The position numbers and the translations under genes are program-made. The notes beneath the pieces are model-generated. The model was not told the DNA's origin. It ran no database searches and saw only the letters and a program-made list of their open reading frames with translations. A DNA stretch of 64,000 nt from an uncultured SAR116 cluster alpha proteobacterium (GTDB lineage: Bacteria > Pseudomonadota > Alphaproteobacteria > Puniceispirillales > Marisalimonadaceae), in contig CACEFQ010000003.1 in NCBI GenBank assembly GCA_902558885.1, positions 1 through 64,000 of the forward strand, in the 5' to 3' direction. Shown here in pieces: positions 38,419 through 47,431 of the stretch (its first letter is position 1; every line of letters begins with the position of its first letter).

Positions 38419-39750
38419 TCAAAAATCACAAACAGAATCTATGGTAACTTTGAGTTTGTAAGTAATTTCATCGATTTCTTTTTCATGAATTATAAATGGT
38501 GGAGCTATAAGAATATGGTCTCCATTTTCTCCATCTATTGTTCCCTGCATTGGATAACAAATTAACCCTTCATCTAAGGCCTTTTTCTTAATTTTTCCTG
38601 CTACATTTAATTTTTTAGGAAAAGGCTCCTTAGTTGATCTGTCAGCTACAAGTTCTATAGCTCTAAATAAACCTCTACCTCTAATATCTCCAATATATTG
38701 ATTTTGGCCTAGTGTTTTTGTTAAGCTTTGTTGAAGTATGTTACCTTTTTCTCTTACTTTAGACGGATAATTATCATTTATTAATTTACTTAAAACTGCA
38801 TATGAAGCTGCACATGCTACAGGATGACCAAGATATGTGTGTCCATGTTGAAAAAATCCAGATCCACTTTCTATCGCTTCATATATATGATTTTGACATA
38901 TCATAGCTCCAATTGGTTGATATCCTGCTCCTAAGCCTTTGGCGATAGTAATAATATCAGGAATAACTGGTTCATCATCGCAAGCAAATAAAGATCCTGT
39001 TCTTCCCATACCACACATAACTTCATCTAAAATTAATAAAACATCGTATTTATTACATATTTCTCTTATAAGCTTGAAATATCCTGGTACAGCTGTAAGA
39101 GCGCCTGCAGTTGCTCCAACAACTGTTTCTGCAATAAAAGCCATAACATTATCTGGACCCAAATTTAAAATTTCATCTTCCAATTCTTTTGCAACTCTTT
39201 GTCCATAATCCCATTCAGTTTCGTCTGATCTTTTATTTCTATATGTGTAACAAGGTGAAATTAAGCTGGTTTCAATTAGTAAATCTTCAAAAAAATTTCT
39301 TCTCCAAATATTGCCACCAGATGCTAATGCTCCAAGAGTATTTCCATGATAACTTTGTCTTCTAGATATAACCTTGTGTTTTTTTGGTTTTCCCATTTCA
39401 ATAAAGTATTGTTTTGCAAGTTTTATTGAGGCCTCTACTGCTTCAGAACCACTTGAAACAAGGTATACTTTATCCAGTCCAGATGGAGAAATCTTAGCTA
39501 ATAAATTTGCTAGTTTTTCTGCAGGTTCGTTAGTAAAAAAAGATGTATGGGCATAGGCTAATTTTTCTGCTTGATTAATAATTGCATCTTTAACAGTGTC
39601 GTCAGAATGACCTAAGCAAGACACTGCAGCACCACCTGAACCATCAATATATTTTTTCCCATTATCATCTATAATATAACACCCTTCACCTTTAATAGCT
39701 GTGGGTAGATTATAGTTTGAATGCCTAGGGAAAATGTTACTTTTTTTCAT
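38419..39750 (-). CDS. Class III PLP aminotransferase
   Basis: GSGGAAVSCLGHSDDTVKDAI, LILDEVMCGMGRTGSLFACD, AKGLGAGYQPIGAMI. Confidence 0.92.
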   Translation of the reverse strand: MKKSNIFPRHSNYNLPTAIKGEGCYIIDDNGKKYIDGSGGAAVSCLGHSDDTVKDAIINQAEKLAYAHTSFFTNEPAEKLANLLAKISPSGLDKVYLVSSGSEAVEASIKLAKQYFIEMGKPKKHKVISRRQSYHGNTLGALASGGNIWRRNFFEDLLIETSLISPCYTYRNKRSDETEWDYGQRVAKELEDEILNLGPDNVMAFIAETVVGATAGALTAVPGYFKLIREICNKYDVLLILDEVMCGMGRTGSLFACDDEPVIPDIITIAKGLGAGYQPIGAMICQNHIYEAIESGSGFFQHGHTYLGHPVACAASYAVLSKLINDNYPSKVREKGNILQQSLTKTLGQNQYIGDIRGRGLFRAIELVADRSTKEPFPKKLNVAGKIKKKALDEGLICYPMQGTIDGENGDHILIAPPFIIHEKEIDEITYKLKVTIDSVCDF

Positions 39751-42361
39751 TTTTTACTCTCATAATTTTTTTTCTTTTGTATTGATTTAAATAAACAAGT
39801 AATAGGAGAAATAAAGAAGGAAGATAAAATATTTCTTTTGAGATACGGTTATTATTTGAAATAAATACTTTTTTAAGAATCACGGGCTTATCTGAATAAA
39901 AATCAAAAGTTTTCATTTCTTGAAATAGAGGACTACCTGGGAGTGGTTCTTCCATTATTACATCTTCATTTTCACGAATTAGATACAGACCTGCATTTTC
40001 GAGGATCTTTTCAATAGATGAAGCATCTTCAAAAGTTATTATCGAATTTTGAGAAATTATTTTCTCAGGGTTATCAAAATCTGGTCCTTGAAACTCTACT
40101 CTAATTGATTGCTTTTGATCTAAAATAAAAATATTTTTTTCTTCATTTAATAACTCATATATTTTACTTCCAGACATTTCAAAAAATGGTACTTGGTATT
40201 TATCAAGCCAGAAATCAGGCCTGAACAAACTAAAAGAAATTATAATTAAAAATATAGTCTCGTATAATTTATTTTTGACAACGAAATAATTTTGTATTGC
40301 TGAACAAAACGCTAGCATCGCAAGTATTGTTGTTATTATAACGATTAAACCTTCAAAAAAATTTACATTTATTAATAAAATGTCTGTATTAAAAATAAAC
40401 ATGAATGGTAAAATTGCAGTTCTAATATCATAACTAAAACCTTGAATACCTGTCCTTATTGGGTCCCCTTTAGATATAGCCGCAGCTGCAAATGCAGCTA
40501 GACCTACAGGTGGTGTGTCGTCAGCTAAAATACCAAAGTAAAATACAAAAAGATGAACAGCAACTAAAGGAACAAGTAACCCATTTTGTGCACCTACCAT
40601 TACAATAACTGGAGCCATTAGAGATGAAACTACAATGTAGTTGGCAGTTGTAGGTAAACCCATTCCTAATATTAAGCTCATAAATGCTACTAACAAAAGC
40701 ATAATGATTAAATTACCTGATGAGACGGTTTCAACAAATTCTCCAATAAACTGATGGGCACCTGTCAGTGATACAGTGCCAATAATAATTCCAGCAATGC
40801 CAGTTGCTATTGATATTGTAATCATATTTTGGGCACCTTTTTTTAATCCATCAAATAGGTCAAAAATACCTTTTTTAACTAAACTTAATTCTATTATTTG
40901 TCCTCTAAAAAATGCCTTTAACGGTTTCTGCGTTACAATAACAAATATAATAGATAAGCTTGCCCAATAGGCCGATAGTGAGGGAGATAGTCGGCTTATT
41001 AAAACACACCACAATAATATTATTATTGGGAGTACATAGTGATATCCTGTATCAGCAATCAATTTTACATTAGGTAATTTTTTTATCTCTTCATCACTAA
41101 GGCCTACAGTCAAATCTGGTTTTTTTGAAGCTATCCAAATGCAAAATATATATGCTCCTAAGAAAAATAGTATAGCTATTGAAGAAGTAATTAAGGGGTT
41201 GAATTTAGTTGTCCATGAAAATAAAAAATTGATTGCAGTAGCAAGAACGAAAATAAATAAAAAGCCAAAAATAAAACCTGTGAATTTTCTTAAAAATGAG
41301 CTTGAAGAAGGTTCTTTATTAAGTCCTTTCAGACCTAATTTTGTTACTTCTAAATGGACAATATAAAATAAAGCAATGTAAGATGCTAGAGCTGGTAAAG
41401 CTGCATACTTTATTAATTCAAAGTAACTTACATTTGTAAATTCTGATATTAAGAAAGCAGCAGCTCCCATAACAGGAGGCGTTAATTGTCCATTAGTTGA
41501 TGATGCCACTTCAATAGCACCAGCTTTTTCAGCTGTAAAACCTGTCTTTTTCATTAAAGGGATTGTAAAGGTACCAGTTGTAACAACGTTTGCGATTGAA
41601 GAGCCTGAATATATTCCTGATAAACCTGACGCTACAACAGCTGCTTTTGCTGGTCCACCTTTTAAATGTCCTAGAGCACAGAATGATAATTTGATGAAAT
41701 AATTACCAGCTCCGGCTTTTTCAAGCAAAGCCCCAAACAGCACAAATAAAAAAATCATAGAGGTGGATACACCAAGTGCAACTCCAAACACACCTTCTGT
41801 TTGCATCCAGAAGTGCCAAGTTGCTTTATTTAAGGATGCTCCCTTCCACTTCATTGATTCTGGAAAAAAATCCAAGTGGCCAAACATTACGTAAAAAAGA
41901 AATAAACTAGCAACTAATAATAATGGTAAACCAAGGGATCTATATACTGCAATCCCAACACATATTATTCCAACAATTGAAAAAAAAATATCCAAATAAG
42001 TTGGTAATCCAGCTCTATCAGAAATATCTAATTTAAAAATATATAAGTACAAGCAAGCACTTGCACCTAATATGGCTAATAAAATTTGGCTGGATCTATC
42101 AACCATTGGATTGATTTTGTTAATAACAGGATATGCCAACAAACCTAAACTAAGTCCGAAAGCGAGATGTATTTGTCTGGCTTCCTGACTATTAAATACG
42201 AGGTTAAAATTGGTAATTTCACTTAGATAAAAAGGGAAGTCTGATGCTATCCATAATTGGAATATTGACCATAAAATACAAATTAAAGATATTAGAAATC
42301 CAAAAGAAGGTTCTCTTAAATTATAATTTTTTTCAGAAACATTATTAAAAGATTTGAACAT
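39737..42361 (-). CDS. TAXI-type TRAP transporter fused permease (DctQM-like) with C-terminal extension
   Basis: VVTTGTFTIPLMKKTGF, GLPTTANYIVVSSLMAPV, DDTPPVGLAAFAAAAISKGDP. Confidence 0.92.
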   Translation of the reverse strand: MFKSFNNVSEKNYNLREPSFGFLISLICILWSIFQLWIASDFPFYLSEITNFNLVFNSQEARQIHLAFGLSLGLLAYPVINKINPMVDRSSQILLAILGASACLYLYIFKLDISDRAGLPTYLDIFFSIVGIICVGIAVYRSLGLPLLLVASLFLFYVMFGHLDFFPESMKWKGASLNKATWHFWMQTEGVFGVALGVSTSMIFLFVLFGALLEKAGAGNYFIKLSFCALGHLKGGPAKAAVVASGLSGIYSGSSIANVVTTGTFTIPLMKKTGFTAEKAGAIEVASSTNGQLTPPVMGAAAFLISEFTNVSYFELIKYAALPALASYIALFYIVHLEVTKLGLKGLNKEPSSSSFLRKFTGFIFGFLFIFVLATAINFLFSWTTKFNPLITSSIAILFFLGAYIFCIWIASKKPDLTVGLSDEEIKKLPNVKLIADTGYHYVLPIIILLWCVLISRLSPSLSAYWASLSIIFVIVTQKPLKAFFRGQIIELSLVKKGIFDLFDGLKKGAQNMITISIATGIAGIIIGTVSLTGAHQFIGEFVETVSSGNLIIMLLLVAFMSLILGMGLPTTANYIVVSSLMAPVIVMVGAQNGLLVPLVAVHLFVFYFGILADDTPPVGLAAFAAAAISKGDPIRTGIQGFSYDIRTAILPFMFIFNTDILLINVNFFEGLIVIITTILAMLAFCSAIQNYFVVKNKLYETIFLIIISFSLFRPDFWLDKYQVPFFEMSGSKIYELLNEEKNIFILDQKQSIRVEFQGPDFDNPEKIISQNSIITFEDASSIEKILENAGLYLIRENEDVIMEEPLPGSPLFQEMKTFDFYSDKPVILKKVFISNNNRISKEIFYLPSLFLLLLVYLNQYKRKKIMRVKNEKK

Positions 42362-42406
42362 AAATACTTGGTAAAAATTATTTCTAATTAAACGATATTA
42401 GAAAAT

Positions 42407-42430
42407 GCACAGACGCTTTTGCGCCTGTGC
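42407..42430 (-). terminator. 10-bp stem-loop between the TAXI binding protein and the TRAP permease
   Basis: Transcribed strand GCACAGGCGC-AAAA-GCGTCTGTGC; the one non-Watson-Crick pair is a G-U wobble only on the mRNA strand; 8 nt after the stop. Confidence 0.78.
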
Positions 42431-42438
42431 TATTTCGA

Positions 42439-43407
42439 TTACATCCAACCGCGTTCTTTATAATATTTAATTGCACCAGGATGTAGAGGAGCAGATAAGC
42501 CGTCCTTAATCATTTGTTTTTCATTTAAATTTTTAAAAGCTGGATGTAACTTTTTAAAATCTGCAAAATTATCAAACGTAGCTTTAACAATTGTATATAC
42601 AACTTTTTCAGATACGTCAGAAGATGTTATAACAGTTGCACCTACACCAAAAGTGGTTGTCTTATTTGGTGATCCAGCATACATGCCTCCAGGTATTTCT
42701 GCTACTCTGTAAAAAGAATTTTCTTTCACTAATTTATCAATTGGAGCTCCTTTTACAGAAACTAGCTGTACATCACATCCAGATGCAGCCTCTTTTACGG
42801 CAGCAGCAGGGTGACCAACAGTATAAATCATAGCCTCTATTTTACCATCACATATAGCCTGAGCCATTTCTGATCCTTTTAGCTCTGCAGCAAGAGAAAA
42901 ATCACTCATTTTCATTCCAAATGATTCCATTACCACTTCCATGGTAGCTCTTTGGCCGGAACCTGGATTACCTACATTAACTTTTTTTCCTTTCAGGCCT
43001 TCAAATGAAGTAATACCTGAATCTTTTCTAACAATTAGGGTAAAAGGCTCAGGGTGAACTGAAAAAACAGCACGTAATTTAGAAAATTTACCTTTGTCTT
43101 TAAACTTAGAGGTTCCTCTATATGCGTGATATTGCCAATCAGATTGAGCAACACCGAACTCTAATTCACCAGCTCGAACGGTATTTATGTTGTATACAGA
43201 TCCTCCTGTTGATTCTGCAGAACATCTTATCCCATGTGATTTTCTATCCTTGTTTACTAATCTACAGATAGCTCCTCCAGTTGGGTAATATACACCAGTT
43301 ACGCCACCTGTTCCTATAGACACAAATTGCTGAGCTGATGCATCATTGAGAGTAATAGCTGCAAAGCCCGCAACTATACCTCCTACAATTACATTTTTTA
43401 AATTCAT
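42439..43407 (-). CDS. TAXI family TRAP transporter solute-binding protein
   Basis: [58 protein letters not shown]. Confidence 0.95.
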   Translation of the reverse strand: MNLKNVIVGGIVAGFAAITLNDASAQQFVSIGTGGVTGVYYPTGGAICRLVNKDRKSHGIRCSAESTGGSVYNINTVRAGELEFGVAQSDWQYHAYRGTSKFKDKGKFSKLRAVFSVHPEPFTLIVRKDSGITSFEGLKGKKVNVGNPGSGQRATMEVVMESFGMKMSDFSLAAELKGSEMAQAICDGKIEAMIYTVGHPAAAVKEAASGCDVQLVSVKGAPIDKLVKENSFYRVAEIPGGMYAGSPNKTTTFGVGATVITSSDVSEKVVYTIVKATFDNFADFKKLHPAFKNLNEKQMIKDGLSAPLHPGAIKYYKERGWM

Positions 43408-43489
43408 TTAAATTTCTCCCTATTAAAATTTTTAGAATAATTACCTTACAATATTTATTTCAGAAAACAATTGTTATATTTAAATTACT

Positions 43490-43511
43490 TATGTTACATT
43501 TGTTACATAAA
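43490..43511. promoter_or_regulatory. Candidate operator (imperfect 22-bp dyad) upstream of the RpiR regulator
   Basis: TTATGTTACATTTGTTACATAA, 9 of 11 pairs symmetric; between the divergent TAXI-TRAP and rpiR genes. Confidence 0.5.
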
Positions 43512-43534
43512 TCAAAAGTTTAGATAAAGGATAA

Positions 43535-44311
43535 ATGTTGTTAATTGATAAAATTAAGTCTCATAATAATAATTTGACCCCTAAATTAAAACAAGCTAGC
43601 GAATCAATACTATCTAATCTAAATCAAATTCCATTTCAAACTATTAGGCAAACTGCACATAAAGCTGAAGTGTCAGTGCTTACTATATCAAGATTGAATA
43701 AGATCTGGGGTTTTGAAGGGTATTCTGATTTTCAATTACATGTAAAAAATTTATTTTATTCAGATACCAAAAAGAAATATCATGAGAAATTCTCCAACAT
43801 CACAGATTTAGAACAAAGAAAGTCTATTGAATTAGCAGCTAAAATTTTAACTCAGTCTGATAGCGTCTATATATCAGGCTTTAGAAGTGCTAAATCATTT
43901 GCGTTATACATGAATTATATGGGAAGGATGGTTTTTGATAATTTTTTTCTGATGCCAGACTCAGGTTTATCTGCAGCTCAAGATCTTGCTCGTTTGGGTA
44001 AGAAAAATTTATTAGTGGCTTTTTCTACTACTCCATATTCTACAGAAACTGTTCGTTTAATTAGAGCTGCTAAAACACTGAATATCAAAACATTGTCATT
44101 TACAGATAATGCTTTTTCACCATTAGCAAAACACTCAGACTATGTGGTCATAGTATCAATATCAAAGGATAATAGATTATATAAAATGGCACCAATGATA
44201 AGCGCTATAGAAAAGGTTTTAGAAAAATCATTTGAAATTTTAGGTGAAAATGTAGACATCAAAATTAAATATTTTGAAGATAGAATAAAAGCTATCAATG
44301 GATACTGGTAA
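43535..44311 (+). CDS. RpiR-family transcriptional regulator (HTH + SIS domain)
   Basis: TIRQTAHKAEVSVLTISRLNKIWGFEGYSDFQ HTH; SVYISGFRSAKSFALYMNY SIS domain. Confidence 0.9.
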   Translation: MLLIDKIKSHNNNLTPKLKQASESILSNLNQIPFQTIRQTAHKAEVSVLTISRLNKIWGFEGYSDFQLHVKNLFYSDTKKKYHEKFSNITDLEQRKSIELAAKILTQSDSVYISGFRSAKSFALYMNYMGRMVFDNFFLMPDSGLSAAQDLARLGKKNLLVAFSTTPYSTETVRLIRAAKTLNIKTLSFTDNAFSPLAKHSDYVVIVSISKDNRLYKMAPMISAIEKVLEKSFEILGENVDIKIKYFEDRIKAINGYW

Positions 44312-44617
44312 TTAAAAAGTTGTTTCTCCAAAATCTTGGGTAACTCCTCCAACAAAGTGGATTGTTTTAGGTGATAAGGTTTTAACATATTTAGCTATAT
44401 TTTCTTCAATTAACTTATCAATTTTTTTCATTGATTCAGCATCAGGAAACTCCCATAAGACCACACTTACATTGGGTGTTTGCGGATTTTTCATAGCTCT
44501 AAACCTAACTCCTTTTACTTGTTGAAGTAAATTAGGCCACCTAGTTTCTAGTATTGATTCGAATAATTCACAATCTTCAGTAGATGAGAAGGTTCTTACA
44601 AAAATTTTTATTAACAT
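44312..44617 (-). CDS. Conserved-looking small protein of unknown function
   Basis: 101-aa uninterrupted ORF abutting rpiR; no confident family. Confidence 0.6.
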   Translation of the reverse strand: MLIKIFVRTFSSTEDCELFESILETRWPNLLQQVKGVRFRAMKNPQTPNVSVVLWEFPDAESMKKIDKLIEENIAKYVKTLSPKTIHFVGGVTQDFGETTF

Positions 44618-44714
44618 TGTTTCTCCAGACTAAAAAACATCTTAAATTTATTACAATTTTGAGTTTTGTATATTATGTTATTTTTTGCAAATAATATAAA
44701 TTTTTGGTGGGGAA

Positions 44715-44942
44715 TTGATGTTTCATATAGCATTTAGAAAAGATGTTTTTCTTAGAGCTTTTAAAATGGCTTTGATAGTAGGAATCATTTTAGCAATAAT
44801 TAATCATGGGGATCATATTTTTTTAGGAACAATGACATTAACAAATTGGACTAAAATCTTAATTACTTTTTGTGTGCCCTTTTGTGTTTCAACTGTTTCC
44901 TCTGTTCTTGCAATTAAAAAAGAGCAGTTAACAGTTAGATAA
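44715..44942 (+). CDS. NrtS-like small membrane protein
   Basis: ALIVGIILAIINHGDHIFLGTMTLTNWTKILITFCVPFCVSTVSSV matches the remembered NrtS-like pattern (INHGD...PFCVST). Confidence 0.68.
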   Translation: MMFHIAFRKDVFLRAFKMALIVGIILAIINHGDHIFLGTMTLTNWTKILITFCVPFCVSTVSSVLAIKKEQLTVR

Positions 44943-44955
44943 AGATAAGTGGATA

Positions 44956-45738
44956 ATGAATAAATTTTTAAATGTTTTAATTTTTATAACAATCTTTTCC
45001 TTATTTAATTTTTCAGCAAGTTCCAAACAAGAAAATTATTATTATGAGGTTCAGTTTGGAAATTTAATTGTTGGTAAAGCAGAAATTTTGTTTAGATCAA
45101 CGCCTCAAAATTTAAATATTGATATTAAATCACAAACTGCTGGTATTTTAGACGCATTATATGAGTACAATGGTGTATTAAAATCGTCATCAGTAAAAAA
45201 CAAAGGTACTTGGTTGCCAAATAAATTTTCAGCTGGTGGAGTATTTAATAAGAAAAAGCGGACTACAGATATTACATGGGTCAACGATTATAAAACTGTA
45301 AGTTATGTAAATGTTCCTACTATAGATCTTAAAAAATACCATGAAGTTCAAAAGTCAAGTTTGGTTAATGTAATTGATCCAATAACAGCCTTTATGAGAG
45401 TTATTGAAAAAATTAATGAAGAAAATACTTGTGACCAAAACTTCAAAGTTTTCGATGGCAGAAGGCGATATGATTTGAAAATTAAAACGATTGGAAATAG
45501 CACAATTGAAAATGACAGACCTAAATCATATAAAGGCAATGTGCTGATATGTGGATTGAGGGTTTTTCCAATAGGTGGTCATAGACTTAAAACAAAATGG
45601 AAACCAAGTGAAGATAAGATTTCTGATATAAAAATATTTTTTGGTAAAAATTGGAACAAAGATTATGTGCCCGTTAGAGTTCAGATAGAGAGATGGTTTG
45701 GAACAATAGTCGTGCGTCTTATCCAAAAGGTCCTTTAG
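44956..45738 (+). CDS. DUF3108-like exported protein
   Basis: Signal peptide; YYYEVQFGNLIVGKAEI..., DPITAFMRVI, YDLKI. Confidence 0.7.
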   Translation: MNKFLNVLIFITIFSLFNFSASSKQENYYYEVQFGNLIVGKAEILFRSTPQNLNIDIKSQTAGILDALYEYNGVLKSSSVKNKGTWLPNKFSAGGVFNKKKRTTDITWVNDYKTVSYVNVPTIDLKKYHEVQKSSLVNVIDPITAFMRVIEKINEENTCDQNFKVFDGRRRYDLKIKTIGNSTIENDRPKSYKGNVLICGLRVFPIGGHRLKTKWKPSEDKISDIKIFFGKNWNKDYVPVRVQIERWFGTIVVRLIQKVL

Positions 45739-45741
45739 ATT

Positions 45742-46203
45742 ATGAAAATTGGATTAATAGGTAACAATATTTCATCTTCAAATGCTCCCGATATTCATAC
45801 GCGTCTTGCTAAAATATTTCAAATTTCCTTAGAATATTTACTATTTGATTTGAAAGATAAAGAAGAAAATTATTTTATAGTTTTGTTAGAAGAATTAAAA
45901 GATGCAGGGTTCAAAGGAGTGAATATTACCTTTCCTTTTAAAGAAAAAGTAATTAATCATGTAGATAATATATCTAAGAACTCAAGAAATGTTGGATCAG
46001 CAAATACACTTATATTCAAAAAAAAAATTACAGCTCAGAATACTGACTATACAGGCTTTTTGAAAACTTATAATTTTCATTTTGGTAAAAATACTCCTGG
46101 AACAAATTTAGTGTTAGGTGCTGGTGGAGTAAGTAGGGCAGTCACTTTTGCTTTAGCTTCTCTAGGTGTAGAAAAGATTTTTTTAATTGATCTATATATT
46201 TGA
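45742..46203 (+). pseudogene. Truncated shikimate/quinate 5-dehydrogenase-like gene (AroE family)
   Basis: AroE N-domain (GFKGVNITFPFKEKVINHVD, VGSANTLIF, NTDYTGFLKTY) and start of the Rossmann fold LGAGGVSRAVTFAL; stops at 153 aa, about half the family length. Confidence 0.8.
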
Positions 46204-46204
46204 A

Positions 46205-47431
46205 TTAAGACTTATTTTCAAAAATAATTTCATTTTCAAAAAGTCTATTAATTCCATCTTCTGTATAACCATTTTCTCTTAAGACTTCTCTTGTATGTTC
46301 CCCAATAACAGGTGGTTTATGTTTAACGCCTACTGCTTTAGATCTACTAAACTTAATTGGTGAAGAAACACCTTTGTAATCCTCTTTTGAGATAGTCATT
46401 TCTCTTTCTTTTGTTTGAGGATGATTTAAAGCTTCCTCTATATTCCTTACGGGCCCTGCAGGAATGCCTGCTGACAATAGTTTTTCTGAAAATTCAACGC
46501 CATCTACTTTACTAAGAGCATCTTCTAAATATTTGGTTAGTTCTATTCTGTTTTTTACTCTATCACCATTAGTTAAAAATCTTTCATCTTTTGCAAGATA
46601 GTCTAAATCTAGAGCTTTACAGAGTCTTATAAAACCAGCATCGTTTCCAATTCCCATAAAAATCTCATTAGTTGCTGTTTTGAATTTATCATATGGGGAA
46701 ATATTTGGGTGTGCATTTCCAGTAGCTTTACCTGGTTTTTTTGATAAAAAATAATTGCCAGTATGTGGGTGCATTAACGCAAGTGCTGAATCATAAAGAG
46801 ACATATCCAAAAACTGACCTAAGCCAGATTTTTCTCTTTCTTGCAGTGCCATTAAAATTCCTATTGTTGAATAAAGTCCAGTTCCCATATCTACTACAGG
46901 AGCACCAATTCTTACATCGCCTGCGTCAGCATGACCATTTACTGACATCATACCAGTCATAGCTTGAACTATTGCATCATAGCCTGGTGCGCCACCAAGT
47001 GGACCTTTAGCTCCAAATCCTGAAATTCTACAGTGAATTAATTTAGGAAATTTTTCTCTTAAAACTTCCTCATAACCCAAACCCCATTTTTCCATTGTAC
47101 CAGTTTTGAAGTTTTCAATAACTATATCTGAGTTTTTTAGAAGTTCTAAAATTATTTCCCTACCTTCTTGTTTGGTAAGATCTATTGCTATAGATTTCTT
47201 ATTCCTATTAACGTTTATAAAATATGAAGCCATATCGTTTATAAAAGGTGGTCCCCAAGCTCTAACTTCATCACCAATACTTGACTCTATCTTAATCACC
47301 TCGGCTCCGTGATCTGCAAGTATTTGCGTAGCGTAAGGTCCTCCAAGAACTCTTGTAAGGTCTAAAATCTTAATCCCATTTAATGCATGGTTATTTTTAT
47401 TTTTTTCTATCATTATATTACTTTCTAACAA
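46205..47431 (-). CDS. CaiB/BaiF-type CoA transferase
   Basis: LDLTRVLGGPYATQILADHGAEVIKIE, NRNKKSIAIDLTKQEG, GYDAIVQAMTGMMSVNG. Confidence 0.95.
   Translation of the reverse strand: MLESNIMIEKNKNNHALNGIKILDLTRVLGGPYATQILADHGAEVIKIESSIGDEVRAWGPPFINDMASYFINVNRNKKSIAIDLTKQEGREIILELLKNSDIVIENFKTGTMEKWGLGYEEVLREKFPKLIHCRISGFGAKGPLGGAPGYDAIVQAMTGMMSVNGHADAGDVRIGAPVVDMGTGLYSTIGILMALQEREKSGLGQFLDMSLYDSALALMHPHTGNYFLSKKPGKATGNAHPNISPYDKFKTATNEIFMGIGNDAGFIRLCKALDLDYLAKDERFLTNGDRVKNRIELTKYLEDALSKVDGVEFSEKLLSAGIPAGPVRNIEEALNHPQTKEREMTISKEDYKGVSSPIKFSRSKAVGVKHKPPVIGEHTREVLRENGYTEDGINRLFENEIIFENKS

Noticed and set aside
39737-42361. C-terminal soluble extension of the TRAP permease as a novel domain
   Set aside because: Fused TAXI TRAP permeases are known to carry a C-terminal extension of this kind; not unusual by itself
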